DNA of 64,000 bases. Source: Yponomeuta sedellus. Lineage: Eukaryota; Arthropoda; Insecta; Lepidoptera; Yponomeutidae. The notes under the pieces were generated by a model that was not told the origin of the DNA, did no database searches, and worked only from the letters and a program-made list of their open reading frames with translations. The DNA lies in assembly GCA_934045075.1 (NCBI GenBank), contig OW203723.1, positions 23,959,615-24,023,614 of the forward strand, in the 5' to 3' direction. The position numbers and the translations under genes are program-made. Below, piece after piece: positions 11,601 through 22,100 of the stretch (position 1 is the first letter of the stretch; the number at the start of each line of letters is the position of its first letter).

Positions 11601-14600
11601 TTTATTTACCTATGTATTGCCGTTTGTGTATGTTTATCAAAAATTTTAGTATTAACTGTAGGTCTAAGTTAATGTATGTCCCCATGTTTATGTAAGTTTA
11701 CTATTGTATTTCACCTTTCTGCACTACCCTTTGCCAGTGTCTTCAACACCAAAGGTTTGCACATTTGTACATTTACTCATGTAATTAGTATAATAAAGAA
11801 TTAAAATAAATAAATGAACCCTATAGCATACCGCTTGCTATCCGAGAGCAGCTTGATCTCCGCCAGCAGCGCGTCAATGACGTCACACGAGTACTTGACC
11901 CGGTTAATCCCCAACTCCACCAGCTCGGACAAAGGGGCTCCGGCGGCCGTCGCCTCGCGCTTGCTCCATACATATTCTTTGCTGACTGTCAACTGAGGAG
12001 AGAGTGACATAATTCATCCTACTAATATTAGAAACGCGAAAGTTTGTAAGTATGGATCGAGGCATGTTTATTACTCTTTTACGTAAAAAGTACTGAATAG
12101 ATTTTAATGAAACTCTGCAATAAAATAGCTTATACATCAGAATAACACATGGGCTGCAATTTATAAAGATAGTGTGTGATCATATTCAAATGTGACCCAA
12201 AAAATAATTATGTGATAATTTTAATGTCATACTCATAATTTTATTTTATTTATTTAATGACAGGGAAATCTACAGCGAAAATAGTAACAAAAAACTTAAC
12301 ATTTACGGAAAATAACATGGCCAATTACAGATTTCCGCGGAATGGCTTAATTTTTTTCTAATGTTAGTTCATTTCTACGATTTAAGATGACTTGAGAAAA
12401 GATAGGAGTTTTTTTTCGGGCTGCCCTTTTTCTCCACTACACTATGGACCTAAGGCAGCTGCTTTCACTTTCACTTTTTATATATTGTTCATATTGACAT
12501 TCAGCAAACAGAATGTAAGTAAATTCTTTACATTTACAACAAAATTGAATTGCTGCCAAATACGATTAGGTAAATTTCTTACTAACTTTCATCAGACATT
12601 CGAACACTACATCCCTGTTTGAATACACACGCGACTAAAGAGGCACTACAAAAAGTATTTCTGCACACCCTCGTATAAGTTTTATAGGAGACAAATCTGC
12701 ACCACATCGATGAAATTGCATTGTTGGCATAACACCACGTTATTGGCACGACACTTGTAAGGTTCCGTAGTCAATAAGAAGTTTAGCTCTTATAGTTTTG
12801 CATCTCATCTCGTCAGTCATCTTAGCGACGAAAGTATTAGTAAGCCGAAATTTGGCAAGGATATAACTACATAATAATAACGACGGAAAATACAATCTAA
12901 AAAAAAATTGAGCATCTCCCCTAGACATATAAATTAGGGGATGATTTTATTATCTCGTCTGTCCCAGTGAGGGTTATTGTCGAATTGGACGTTTATAAAT
13001 ATTGTCAGTGTAGGATTTTTTTACATTTTAAGATAAAGCTTTAAAGCGTGAAGTGTCTTTGCGAAAACTGTAGAAATATTTTTTTGTTAGAGTAGAGCGA
13101 TTCCCTCCCTCTCTTGGAAACGTGAAAACGCAATTAGCATTAAGTCCATCTTTTGTATATTATCTTTTATGCAATAAAGACTTGATAGTAATAAAAATTC
13201 AGGGCAGTAGCACTTATTATAATGAAGTGAAAAAGACAACTATCACAGCAAAGTAGGCTGTACAAATTAACAAGTAATAGTTGAGTAACTCATAGTGGGA
13301 TAACTTCGTACATAGAAATTACTTTGATGAAGTTATGTTTCTTTTGTTGCACTAACCCGTGCTGAGGACAATTTTAAAAACCTATTTAGAAGCTAAACAT
13401 GATGATAAAGTTGTAAATCAATCAAAAACCCCTACTACTACGGAACCCTCCACTGCGCATATTCCGACGTGCACTTGGACGGTTCTTTTTTCTTACAACG
13501 ATCGGCGACACACACAAAAGGCGTGAAACGAGGGCGCGGAAAAGTCTCTCTCTGGTGTGTGATGAAATGTACCCTGTACCAGAGATGGATCGTTATCGTT
13601 CCTTGCCAAACAGTTTAATGGGAACAATAAACAATTCCCAATGCACGCATAGGTTGAGCAGATAGACAATTCACCTGTTCAGATTTCAAAAGCGCCTGAT
13701 TCTGTGTCTTGAAGTGCAGCAGCCAAGCGGCGGCGTCCAGTGGAAGGTCCACCATTCCCTCGCGCGTGGTTGAGTTCGACATCTCCTTATGGCGGGGCAG
13801 ACGGCGCAGCCACTCCGATACTGTAGACGAAAGGAGCTCATATTACTTATTACTATATTACGTTAAGCTCATATTACTTTAACTTGGAATGTTCTTTTAT
13901 AAATAATAAAAACTGGAACGACTTCAACTGTTGCTTTATTTGTAGATAGTTGCTTTATTTGTAGATACTGTTATTTTATAATAAAACAGAAAAACTAATA
14001 GTCAGATCTAGCCCATGTGTGGGGTGTTTATTATGAAAAATGAGGGAAATTTCGAAATTTGTGACATAATTTAAATATTTGAAAATGATAGATAGAAAAA
14101 GAAATATAAAGAATGGTGTAAAGAGGTTTGCACCGTTACAAACTGGTTACTTCCAATCACATTCGTCCAAAGCTGGCCACAGGGTCGCCCATTTTTGTTT
14201 CATGATCGTCTGTTCAGCGATCTGCTTTAGATCGTCGATCCGAGTAGCTGGGCCACCTACACTGCGTTTACCGTAAGTACGTAGTCTTTATTTCTACATA
14301 AGTTGGCGGGGAGGTACGTAAACATAAATTGGTTTACCGTGGTGTTGTACGACGGGGGCAGGATTAAGTAACACACTTAATCCTGCCCTGAGTGTTAAGA
14401 CTGTGGTTAAGAAGACTGTTGGATTCTCTCTATCTCTCTCAGAGAAGGCTTGGTTCCTACAGCAGAATGTATGCAAGCTGCTTTTGTTATTATATTACAA
14501 TATCTACAACCAAAATGCATAATTGCTGGTGGAGTCTTATTTTTTTGTTACCATTGTTGTAAATGTTACTCGCACTCTGAAACAATTTGGTAATATCCAG

Positions 14601-17600
14601 ATAAAACTTGGATGTTTGGGAGCTAATTGCGTTCATCAAATCCTGTTGGAATCAAGACATTACAAGATACCAATTCGTATGGGATTTGGCAGATATACGA
14701 TTGGAATTGCTCACGATTTGGTGCGCGTAACATAAAAATCTAGATTGGCTGTTTTTCTTTAAAATGAGACTTGACTTAACGGCTACAGAAACGGGGAAAC
14801 CGCAGTACAGGATCTACCTCGATATAAACCCTCGCGTGTCCCCACTGCTGGGGCACGGGTCCCTTGCATCGCAGGAATGTTAGTATACTGAACCACGGGG
14901 GTCAAGTCCGGGTTGGTGGAGGATTTTAAGACTGTGGCGGGCCTTACTGTCAGAAGTAATCAAGCCGCCCATAAGGCCTCTGACATGGCTTGCCATTATA
15001 TGACAACCGGCACCAACGGCTTCACGTGCCCTACGAAGCACGGAAGAGATCCGAAAAATGTCACTAGCGGTAATCATGGGATGGTCACGAATCCAGCACG
15101 TAAGCGCGACTGTTTTTGCTTAACTAAAGTGATTGATTCCAATCACACGGTTCGACTAGACCACGAGTGCTTCAGGATCTCCCTAGTAAAATCTTTTTTA
15201 TTTACTTACATATTGGTTTAAAAACCTATTTAGAGGCTAAAAATTTTACCCATGCCGGGATTCGAACCCGCAACCTCTGGCTATCCGTGCCAGCGCTCTT
15301 CCAATTGAGCCAATCTAAATAGGTTTTTAAATTTGTCCTTAGCACGGGTTAGTGCATAAAAATAAAAATAGTATTACATATTGGTTTTAACATGATAAAA
15401 AAATTACATAAACATTTAAGACAACCTGTAAATTAGAATAATTTTACATATTTACCAAAGTTTGTTTCTAACATGCTTACCCCATGGGACATGTACAATG
15501 AGAAAGTTATTTTCGTAAGCATAGTGCAGCAGATGAGCCATTGTCAGTGATTTTCCAGCGCCATTTTCTCCATCTGATAATATTGCGCTAAGGATTTATT
15601 GTTCTACCTGTTTTGGTGTAATGTCATTCGCAAACTCTTGGCTTGCCTGGAGAGTAGTTTTCTATATCTAATCCAAAAAGCCAAGGTAACAACATCTTTT
15701 TTTTGTATATCAATGGTTGTCTGGTAGAAATTACTATTAATAAGGCACTCTATTGCATGGTGATACATGTACAGTAAAAAAAAATCCTAGCATAAAATAA
15801 ACTCTATACTTTGTAATCAGACCAACAATAATCTATATATAAAATCTTGTGTTTGTTATGGAACTCCTCAGAATCAGCTTCACAAAGGATGATGCCAGTG
15901 TTTCTATGAGATCTGGGCCCACCCTCCAATAGCTACGTGTTATACATCGTTAGATGGGTATTTTTGAGCTGAATAAAAGTTACTATAGGGCCAAGTCCCA
16001 AATCTTAGTCCGTTCAGAGTTATACTTTATTAAACATATCAGTTTTGGCAATAGCTAAATAATGCTATTTCCATAATATATTGCACTTTTGTGCATAGTA
16101 TGTGGAGTGTAGATAAGTACAAACCTATAGTTATCAACCACGGCGTTTAGGAAGGTACAAACCGTTTATCAGTCATCTCGCTGATGAAAAATAAAACAAT
16201 GATAACGTACTTTCAAAGCAAACATTTATAATTATTCGTCTACAATTACCTCGTTCAAAAATAAGGCTCGGCCTACAAATCCCTCATGCCTGGCGTACTC
16301 TAAGTACCAAACGATCGACACAATGTGCGCACAGGTCCCTATTGTACGTCGACCGATGATGCAGGTACAATATCTTTGGATGATGTTATTGTCGTGAACT
16401 AATAAATAACAATAGTACTTTCTAGCTCTCACGTGCCGCGATTGAATGCGACAATGCCAAAAGCAGGTTAGTCCTCTAGTGCAGCTTCTCTGTATAAGTA
16501 TTTCTATTGTATAGACCCCATTTTGTAAATGTTTGCTGCAGTAAGATTTTGCTATCTTTAGTTGGTAGGTACGTTCCTAAAGCCAATAAATTGATTTGTT
16601 CTTCACTGAATCTTGGTGAGATCAGCTCTTCTGCTGTTTAAACGTTTCCGTTCCACATATTCATATGAAATATTAGGTGTATGAAACCTGAATAAAGTAT
16701 AACTCTGAACGGACTAAGATTTTTGACTTGGCCCCATAGTAACTTTTATTTAGCTCAAAAATACCTATTCAACGATGTATCACACATAGCTATTGGAGGG
16801 TGGGCCCAAAATTTGCATAATCCTTTCTATGATTTTTTTGTTTATTTGGTATGTGTGACAATAGGTTGTAGGCTAACATTTAATATGACTAAAAACCTTT
16901 GTGGGGTCAGCTAGTATCATCATCATCATCAGCTAGTATCACTATATAAATTTTATGACATTAGCAGAATGTGTTGAGTATAACAGTATACAACTCAGAA
17001 CACATATAACATGTGATTATCTGTTATAGATATGTTATAGTGTTAAGCTTGTACTCCCTAACACTTTCTTCTCTGTACTGTGGCTGAGCCTGGAATGTTC
17101 ACCCCTGTGAATATTCTTGGTTTAGCTTTGGGAAAGTGCTAGATTGACTGAGCAGAGTACACACACACACACACTCACACACATACACACACAAAAATAC
17201 ACACACTAAAACTCACAAACATAACAAACTGTCTTTCTTTTCCCTTTTTTACTATTAAACTTAATATAAGCGAGTTGCTAAACTGTAACTAGTTTCATAA
17301 AATTCATTGTATCTTTGCATAGTAAATATATACCTACTATATTGCATGTTAATCTAATGGCAACCCAATATAAGGGCTACTTTCAACTCGAATAAATAGT
17401 GTCAACTTAATTGGGAAGGCGGGTATCAACGACCACTACTTTAGCATTAGCATAATTATGAAATGATTAAACTAAGCTAAGCCCGTGTGTAACACTTCTT
17501 ATGGTCAATAAAATTATTATTATTATATTTATGCCACACCTGGCAATAAAGTGGCTTTTTGGCCAAGTGTAGACATAAAAAGATGTACACAACACGGGAG

Positions 17601-18696
17601 GTAATAAAGAAAGCTCTCGATCGCATATTTACGTCCCTCGCTTGCAGCTCGGGCCGCAAACTTCTGCGATCTCGGCCTTTCTTTGTATTACCACCCTAGT
17701 TGTGTAATGTACTATATTATAGTCGAGTTCATTCTATACAATTAACATAACATTTACATACAGGCACATACATTGCTTCTGGCAACACACTAGGATATCC
17801 TGTGTCGCGGGAACCAGAAACAACGACATCACAAACATGTAAACATCTAAGACCTGGGGTTTTTTTTTGTTCCCAGCCGGGATACGAACCCGGGACCTCT
17901 TGCATGATAGGTAGATGCGCAACCACTACACCACAGAAGTCGTCTAAATTAAAAATTAATAATTTATTTCATATTAAAAGGATACAAAGTAGATATCTAA
18001 CAGCTGGCTTGTTCATGTCGCTAGCTTTAATACAGCTCATGATCTCAAGAGCTGGCTGTCGCACCATGACCGCAGTCTCTGTAAAAGTCTTGGTTTGCTT
18101 TTTGAAGCTCCTGGGCAGACCCCCATGGCTGAACAACTGCTTGCACAGGTTGTTGTCTATTGTGTAGAACAGCCCAATTTGGTTGCTGTTTTGTTGAGAC
18201 TGAAACATTTTAGCAAGTTCTTAGTAAAATGTGAATTATTTCACTCTGTGTAAAATTCTACACCAATTCAGAAACAGCAATGACGCATTAGAATCTTCCT
18301 TCAGATGATACCAAGTCTTTTCTTGTTGAAATGGAGAGTCAAGTTTCTGCCCAATTCATGTAAAGACATGATTTTGGCAGAATTTGTTAGCTGGTTGCCA
18401 CATCAATAAGAAATACATAGAAGAAGGAATTGAGTTGAAGTACAGGCGAACCTTACCCCTACAATAAACAATTTTGTTTACACGTCAGTTTAAAGTTCCG
18501 CAGTCAATGGAAACTATAACTATAAGCAAATTGTTATAATGTTCATATCAAACAGTAAATTACAATAAAAATGAATGGGTACTTTAAAAAGTTAGCGAAA
18601 TCGTTGTGCTCATCTTACCGGTGAAACTTCTGTTGTTCTAAACGTAGTTGCTTGCGAATACCTTCGGCATAAGTGTCTCCAACTACGCGAAAGCAT
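8661..18696 (-). CDS. DAP3: mitochondrial ribosomal protein S29 / DAP3
   Basis: Eight minus-strand exons: 18696-18619, 18199-17986, 15573-15481, 13820-13675, 11992-11832, 11246-11105, 9639-9547, 8849-8661. They sum to 1116 nt (371 codons plus stop) with consistent phases, close to the usual ~390 residues. The protein is the GTP-binding component of the mitochondrial small ribosomal subunit. Exon 1 gives an Arg-rich targeting peptide (MLSRSWRHLCRRYS). Exon 2 has FYTIDNNLCKQLF and GGLPRSFKKQTKTF; exon 3 the Walker A motif GENGAGKS; exon 4 VDLPLDAAAWL; exon 5 YVWSKREATAAGAPLSELVE; exon 6 a Walker-B-like FVAIDGFN and KNDW; exon 8 LDPFVPIEVGRYTEKEF up to TAG. No key residue is missing. Introns are full of SINEs, MITEs and LINE debris. 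Confidence 0.96.
8890..9110 (+). repeat. tRNA-derived SINE, second family
   Basis: tRNA-like head with a B-box-like GGTCGTGGGTTTGAATTTCG and the AACGTCGTGCGGAAAC body, homologous to 3225-3450. In DAP3 intron 7. Confidence 0.7.
9150..9240 (+). repeat. 5S-type SINE, 3' tail only
   Basis: GGAGTATGGCCTAAACTTCC and GCCCCAGCAGTGGGGACAT match the 3' half of the 5S-derived SINE at 59355-59725. Confidence 0.8.
9335..9540 (+). repeat. tRNA-like repeat, one unit
   Basis: Leading block, antisense tRNA-like domain (about 9397-9470) and shortened tail, ending a few bases before the DAP3 exon 7 donor at 9546. Confidence 0.8.
10029..10166. mobile_element. 138-bp MITE with TTA duplication
   Basis: Terminal inverted repeats CCCCCTTATTCATAATAGTC and its exact complement bound a 138-bp element flanked by TTA at 10026-10028 and 10167-10169. 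A 3-bp TWA duplication is typical of the PIF/Harbinger superfamily. It has no coding capacity. In DAP3 intron 6. Confidence 0.88.
10676..10960 (-). repeat. 5S-type SINE copy
   Basis: Reverse-complement copy with the GCACGGGTCTC tail, the GGCAGCCGGCACCAAC middle and the GTGCCTTGCGAAGCACGG segment. Its 5S-like head is decayed. Confidence 0.75.
12014..12200 (+). mobile_element. Helitron-like 5' fragment
   Basis: TCATCCTACTAATATTAGAA and GCGAAAGTTTGTAAGTATGG followed by a variant of the GAATAGATTTTAATGAAACT word common in short lepidopteran Helitron-like elements. No CTAG end found. It abuts DAP3 exon 5 on its 5' side. Confidence 0.6.
12201..13340. other. DAP3 intron 4 interior
   Basis: AT-rich intron sequence; no coding exon, hairpin or element with clear ends was recognised. 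Confidence 0.4.
13345..13402 (+). repeat. fragment of tRNA-like repeat
   Basis: TTGCACTAACCCGTGCTGAG and CCTATTTAGAAGCTAAAC only; truncated before the tRNA-like domain. Confidence 0.75.
14147..14273 (-). pseudogene. LINE ORF2 C-terminal fragment
   Basis: Minus-strand frame ending in TAA with GGPATRIDDL, QKWATLWPALDE and a terminal DWK. This is the pattern of the C-terminus of RTE/CR1-type LINE polyproteins (GRP..RW.DD ... W..A.DR..W). Truncated on its 5' side. Confidence 0.6.
14356..14388. repeat. perfect hairpin, 14-bp stem
   Basis: GGGCAGGATTAAGT, loop AACAC, then the exact reverse complement. In DAP3 intron 3. Confidence 0.85.
14835..15190 (-). repeat. 5S-type SINE copy, nearly full
   Basis: Antisense copy. 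On the minus strand it contains a GTTAAGCAA word, a GGTGACC-type region altered to CGTGACCATCCC, the CTTCCGTGCTTCG segment and the CAGCAGTGGGGACA tail. In DAP3 intron 3. Confidence 0.8.
15213..15375. repeat. tRNA-like repeat, inverted ends
   Basis: A leading block and antisense tRNA-like domain are followed directly by an inverted copy of the leading block (TAAATAGGTTTTTAAATT then AGCACGGGTTAGTGC), so the ends are inverted rather than direct. Confidence 0.8.
15481..15573 (-). CDS. DAP3: DAP3 exon 3 (Walker A exon)
   Basis: 93-nt exon coding for GENGAGKSLTMAHLL, the P-loop that binds the GTP phosphates, bounded by a GTAAGC donor and TTATCAG acceptor. It enters in phase 1 and leaves in phase 1, matching exons 2 and 4. 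Confidence 0.93.
15703..15760 (+). repeat. LINE 3'-tail fragment
   Basis: CAATGGTTGTCTGG and AATAAGGC match the tails at 44005-44130, 49724-49828 and 60358-60465. Confidence 0.5.
15832..16914 (+). mobile_element. Helitron-like element enclosing a long-TIR element
   Basis: Outer ends are A|TCTATATATAAAATC (15832) and GGGGTCAGCTAG|T (16914), the insertion pattern of Helitrons; the same 5' words occur near 44170 and the same 3' words at 3701 and 29419. Inside, two arms of about 120 bp (15914-16033 and 16690-16809) are inverted repeats starting TGGGCCCACCCTCCAATAGC. Between the arms is a minus-strand frame with a SWIM zinc motif. Likely one element nested in another, although faint similarity outside the arms (AAAGGAT.ATGC) leaves a single foldback element possible. 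Confidence 0.6.
16232..16432 (-). pseudogene. SWIM-domain transposase C-terminal remnant
   Basis: A 66-codon minus-strand frame contains CTCIIGRRTIGTCAH, fitting the SWIM zinc motif CxC...CxH, followed by IVSIVWYLEYARHEGF. SWIM domains follow the catalytic core in MULE-type and related transposases, and this WYLEYARH context is seen in insect transposon proteins. No catalytic core was found in the frames around it, so it is a remnant within the long-TIR element. Confidence 0.6.
17157..17212. repeat. CA microsatellite
   Basis: Imperfect (CA)n with T and AAAA interruptions in DAP3 intron 2. Confidence 0.9.
17750..17945 (-). repeat. tRNA-derived SINE, third family
   Basis: On the minus strand a tRNA-like head, TGGTGTAGTGGTTGCGCATC then GGTCCCGGGTTCGTATCCCG (A and B boxes), is followed by an A-rich run and a body with AGACACAGGATATCC-like words. 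The acceptor ends do not pair, so it is a SINE head and not a tRNA gene. Confidence 0.75.
18619..18696 (-). CDS. DAP3: DAP3 exon 1 (targeting peptide)
   Basis: 26 codons from ATG at 18696 to a GTAAGA donor. Arg/Ser-rich with no acidic residue until Glu23, as expected for a mitochondrial presequence. An in-frame continuation into exon 2 (SQQNSNQIGLFYTI) supports this start. Confidence 0.88.
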
Positions 18697-18973
18697 GTCG
18701 ACCAATGCTTATTAGCTATTAAGAAAAGATTTCGCTGAAATATCAATAATTATCAATTCATAACATAGCCTCAAATATTTGTGCTCAAAATAGTAAGAGT
18801 AACACAGATTAAAAAAAAGACAAAGTATTTTCGTACCACAGCACACAGTGACAGCACAGCATCGGATCGGACTGTAAGTTGACACTTCGTAGAGGGAGTA
18901 AAACACTCAATCAATCAATTCTTATTTTATGGCTACCCTAGGATTCTGCCAATGTCGAGTTTTGGAGATGGCA
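18697..18973. promoter_or_regulatory. DAP3 upstream region
   Basis: The DAP3 promoter should lie in these roughly 280 bp, bounded on the far side by the LINE 3' end. No TATA box at a standard distance was seen. Confidence 0.4.
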
Positions 18974-19109
18974 TCTTTTTTTTTTAAAGAACTGTTTTTT
19001 TTAACCGGTGATGTCGGTGGTTGAGATACCTAGAACAAAACAGCACAAAATAGATATAAATACGTCGCATATCTGTTAATATATTACAATGTAAAAAAAA
19101 AAAATGTTT

Positions 19110-22100
19110 TTATAATCTTATATTGTTATTTTTTATAAAGTTACATAAAATATTAATAAATGGTGTAAACACTAAAGGTAACACAGAACGAAAGTTAGTT
19201 GGGAGAGGGAAGTTTGAAGGTAGATAATTATAAAGTGAAGAAGACAGTTTTGGGCAGTTGAAAAAGATATGGTCCAGTGAGCCCTCGTCAAGACCACACT
19301 CACATAAGGAGTGGTCCCTCGCCCGTATTTTCGCAAGGAAAACAGGGGTGCAAGCATGACCCAAACGAAGCCGACAAATTGTGGATGTGACTTTTCTATC
19401 AGCAACACGGTACTGGAAAAACCATGGCCTGGAGGGAATTTCAGGTTGTATATTTCCATATTGGGAACCTTTGATGCTGAGAGAAGATTTCCACTGGGTA
19501 TTCCATGAATTATTTAGGTCTTTCATAGCTGTTGTGCGAAGATCATGTGGGTAGATGTGAGAATGAGAGTCTGAGCCAGATTGAACGGCATTTTTAGCGC
19601 ATGTGTCTACAAATTCGTTACCTTGTATCCCAGTATGACCCGGAATCCAGGCAAGTACAATTTCTATGTTTTGTTGATCACACAAGTAAAGAGCTTCCCT
19701 AATTTTAAAGATAATAGGAAATTTATTTTTTGGTCGAAATGGGTTGGCAAGGATCGATTGTAAACAGCTGAGAGAGTCGGAAAATATGATGGCTTTTTGG
19801 AATGAGTTTTTATGTGCCTGAACAAATAAGATGGCTTCCAAAATTGCCACGGCTTCTCCTGTGAAAACAGATGAGGATGGAGGGCACTTGTAACTGAGTA
19901 TAACGTTGAATTTTGGAATCCAGATAGCTGCTCCGACGCAACCATCGTCTGTCAATTTGGATGCATCGCAGAACATGGGAACCCACTCTGACCAGTGTTG
20001 TGCCATCTTTTCCTTAAACCTACTATCAGCTTCTGGAGAATGTTTGCTAATATCAAAAGAGAGAAGGATTTTGGGTGAGAAAATAAGGGCATCAAAATCT
20101 ATAGAGAAAAGAGGATGTGTTTCGGATTGGAGTATAGGGGCTTCAAGGCTGCTGAATTTTAAATAACTTTTAACCAAGCAAGGTAGATCCTTATGTGTCC
20201 AGTAGCCAGATGAGGAAGTGAATCTAGATAGAGAAGCAAGTGTTTTGAAAAGAGGGTGGTCTAAAAATTGCACAACGTTGCAGAAAAATCTGTCAGATAG
20301 ATATTGGCGGCGAAGACTAAGGGGAGGATCCAAACACTCTACCTGCAAAGCATTTACAGGAGAGGACTTCATGGCTCCGAGTATAATACGCAAACATTTA
20401 TATTGGACCTTATCTAATTTTTTGAGAGCCAATTTACTACATGGTTCCAGAAGAAACGAACCATAATCAAAATGGCTACGTATGATTGCGTTGTACACTA
20501 ATTTAAGGGAGTAGGGGTGAGCACCCCACCATACACCTGCCAAACAACGAAGAGTGTTCAAGCCCTTGTCACATTTTTTTATTATATAATTAAGGTGAGG
20601 AATGCCTGTCATTTTTGAGTCTAAAATTACTCCCAAAAACTTCACTTCTTTTTCAACTGGTATAGGTTGACCGTTTATTAAAATATTAATGTCGGGAACA
20701 TTTCTTTTTCTAGAGAAGGCCACTACGCTGCTCTTCTGAACTGAAAGGTGGAGGCCGTGGTTGGAAAGCCAGTCGTCGAGATAAAGCATCGCAGAGTTAA
20801 GACGGTCTGAGGCTTCTTCAAAATCTTTCGAAGGGAAATATAAAGCCACATCATCAGCATATTGCAGAATACTACAAAACGAAGTTACCGACTGTTCCAA
20901 GTCATATGTGTACAAACTATACAAAAGCGGACTGAGTACTGATCCTTGCGGAAGACCCTTCCAGACCAATCTAGGGGGTAAAAAACCTTCGTAGTCACGT
21001 ATGAGGATGGTTCTGGACATCAATAAGCTGCATATAAAGTTAACTATCCTCACTGGGATACTCAGCAGTAACAATTTGTTTCTGAGCACTGGAAGTAGAA
21101 CATTGTCATATGCAGCAGTGATATCGAGGAAGACCCCTACCACAGATTCATTTTTTGAGAAGGCTAATCGGATCTCTGAAGTGAGTATACTTAGACTGTC
21201 CATTGTGCTTGAGCCTTTTCTGAAGCCGTACTGGGAACTAGCCAAGAGTCCCCTCTTCTCCACTAGCCATTCGAGTCGATTCTTAATAAGATGTTCCATG
21301 ACTTTCGCCAGTGTAGAAGAGAGGGCAATGGGACGGTAACTGGAGGGATCGTTAGGTTTTTTACCCGGTTTTAAAATAGGGACCACTATTTGTGTCTTCC
21401 AGATTTCTGGGGGGGACCCTAGAATAAAAAAGTTATTAATCAGATCCAAGAAGTATTGTTTTGTAACATTGCTTGACTGTTTTAGGAAGGAATATGGTAT
21501 TCCATCCACTCCAGGAGAAGAGTCAACAAGCGAATCCAAAGCGCAAGATAACTCAGCGAAAGAAAAAACCTCATCCATCCTGTGCAACCTAATAGTCGAA
21601 CAAGGATGGGGGAAGCAATCTCTCGCAGGCGCTGTCGGTGGGGCCAATATCTTAGCAAAACCTTCAAGCCATGTGGAAGGATCGTTGGAATCTATATTGG
21701 GAATATTCAGAGAACCACGAAATCTTCTGATACCCTTCCAGACTAAGGCTGATGGAGTCCTAGGAGAAAGATTTTCGCAGAAACTAACCCAACCCTGCTT
21801 CTTCTTTTCGGCTAAGAGCCTTTTAGTTTCAGCAGCAATTTTTTGGTAGTTCATAAAATTTTGGTCGGTCATAGCTCTGTTATATAATTTCTCTGCTTCC
21901 TTTCTTCTTTTAACTGAGTTAGTGCAATCACAGTCCCACCACGGAGGCGAGGACAAGTTTCTTCTGGGAGTCTTTTTTAAAGGGAAACTGGATTTAGCTG
22001 ATACGTCAAGGGCCTCAACAAAACTGTTGTATGAAGTAAGAGCATTTTCTGAGGAGATAGAGGGAAGTAACATAGTCCTTTGTTCTGTCAGTGAAGAGAA

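Noticed and set aside
17878..17940. tRNA gene with CAT anticodon
   Set aside because: The acceptor ends do not pair and an A-rich SINE body follows.
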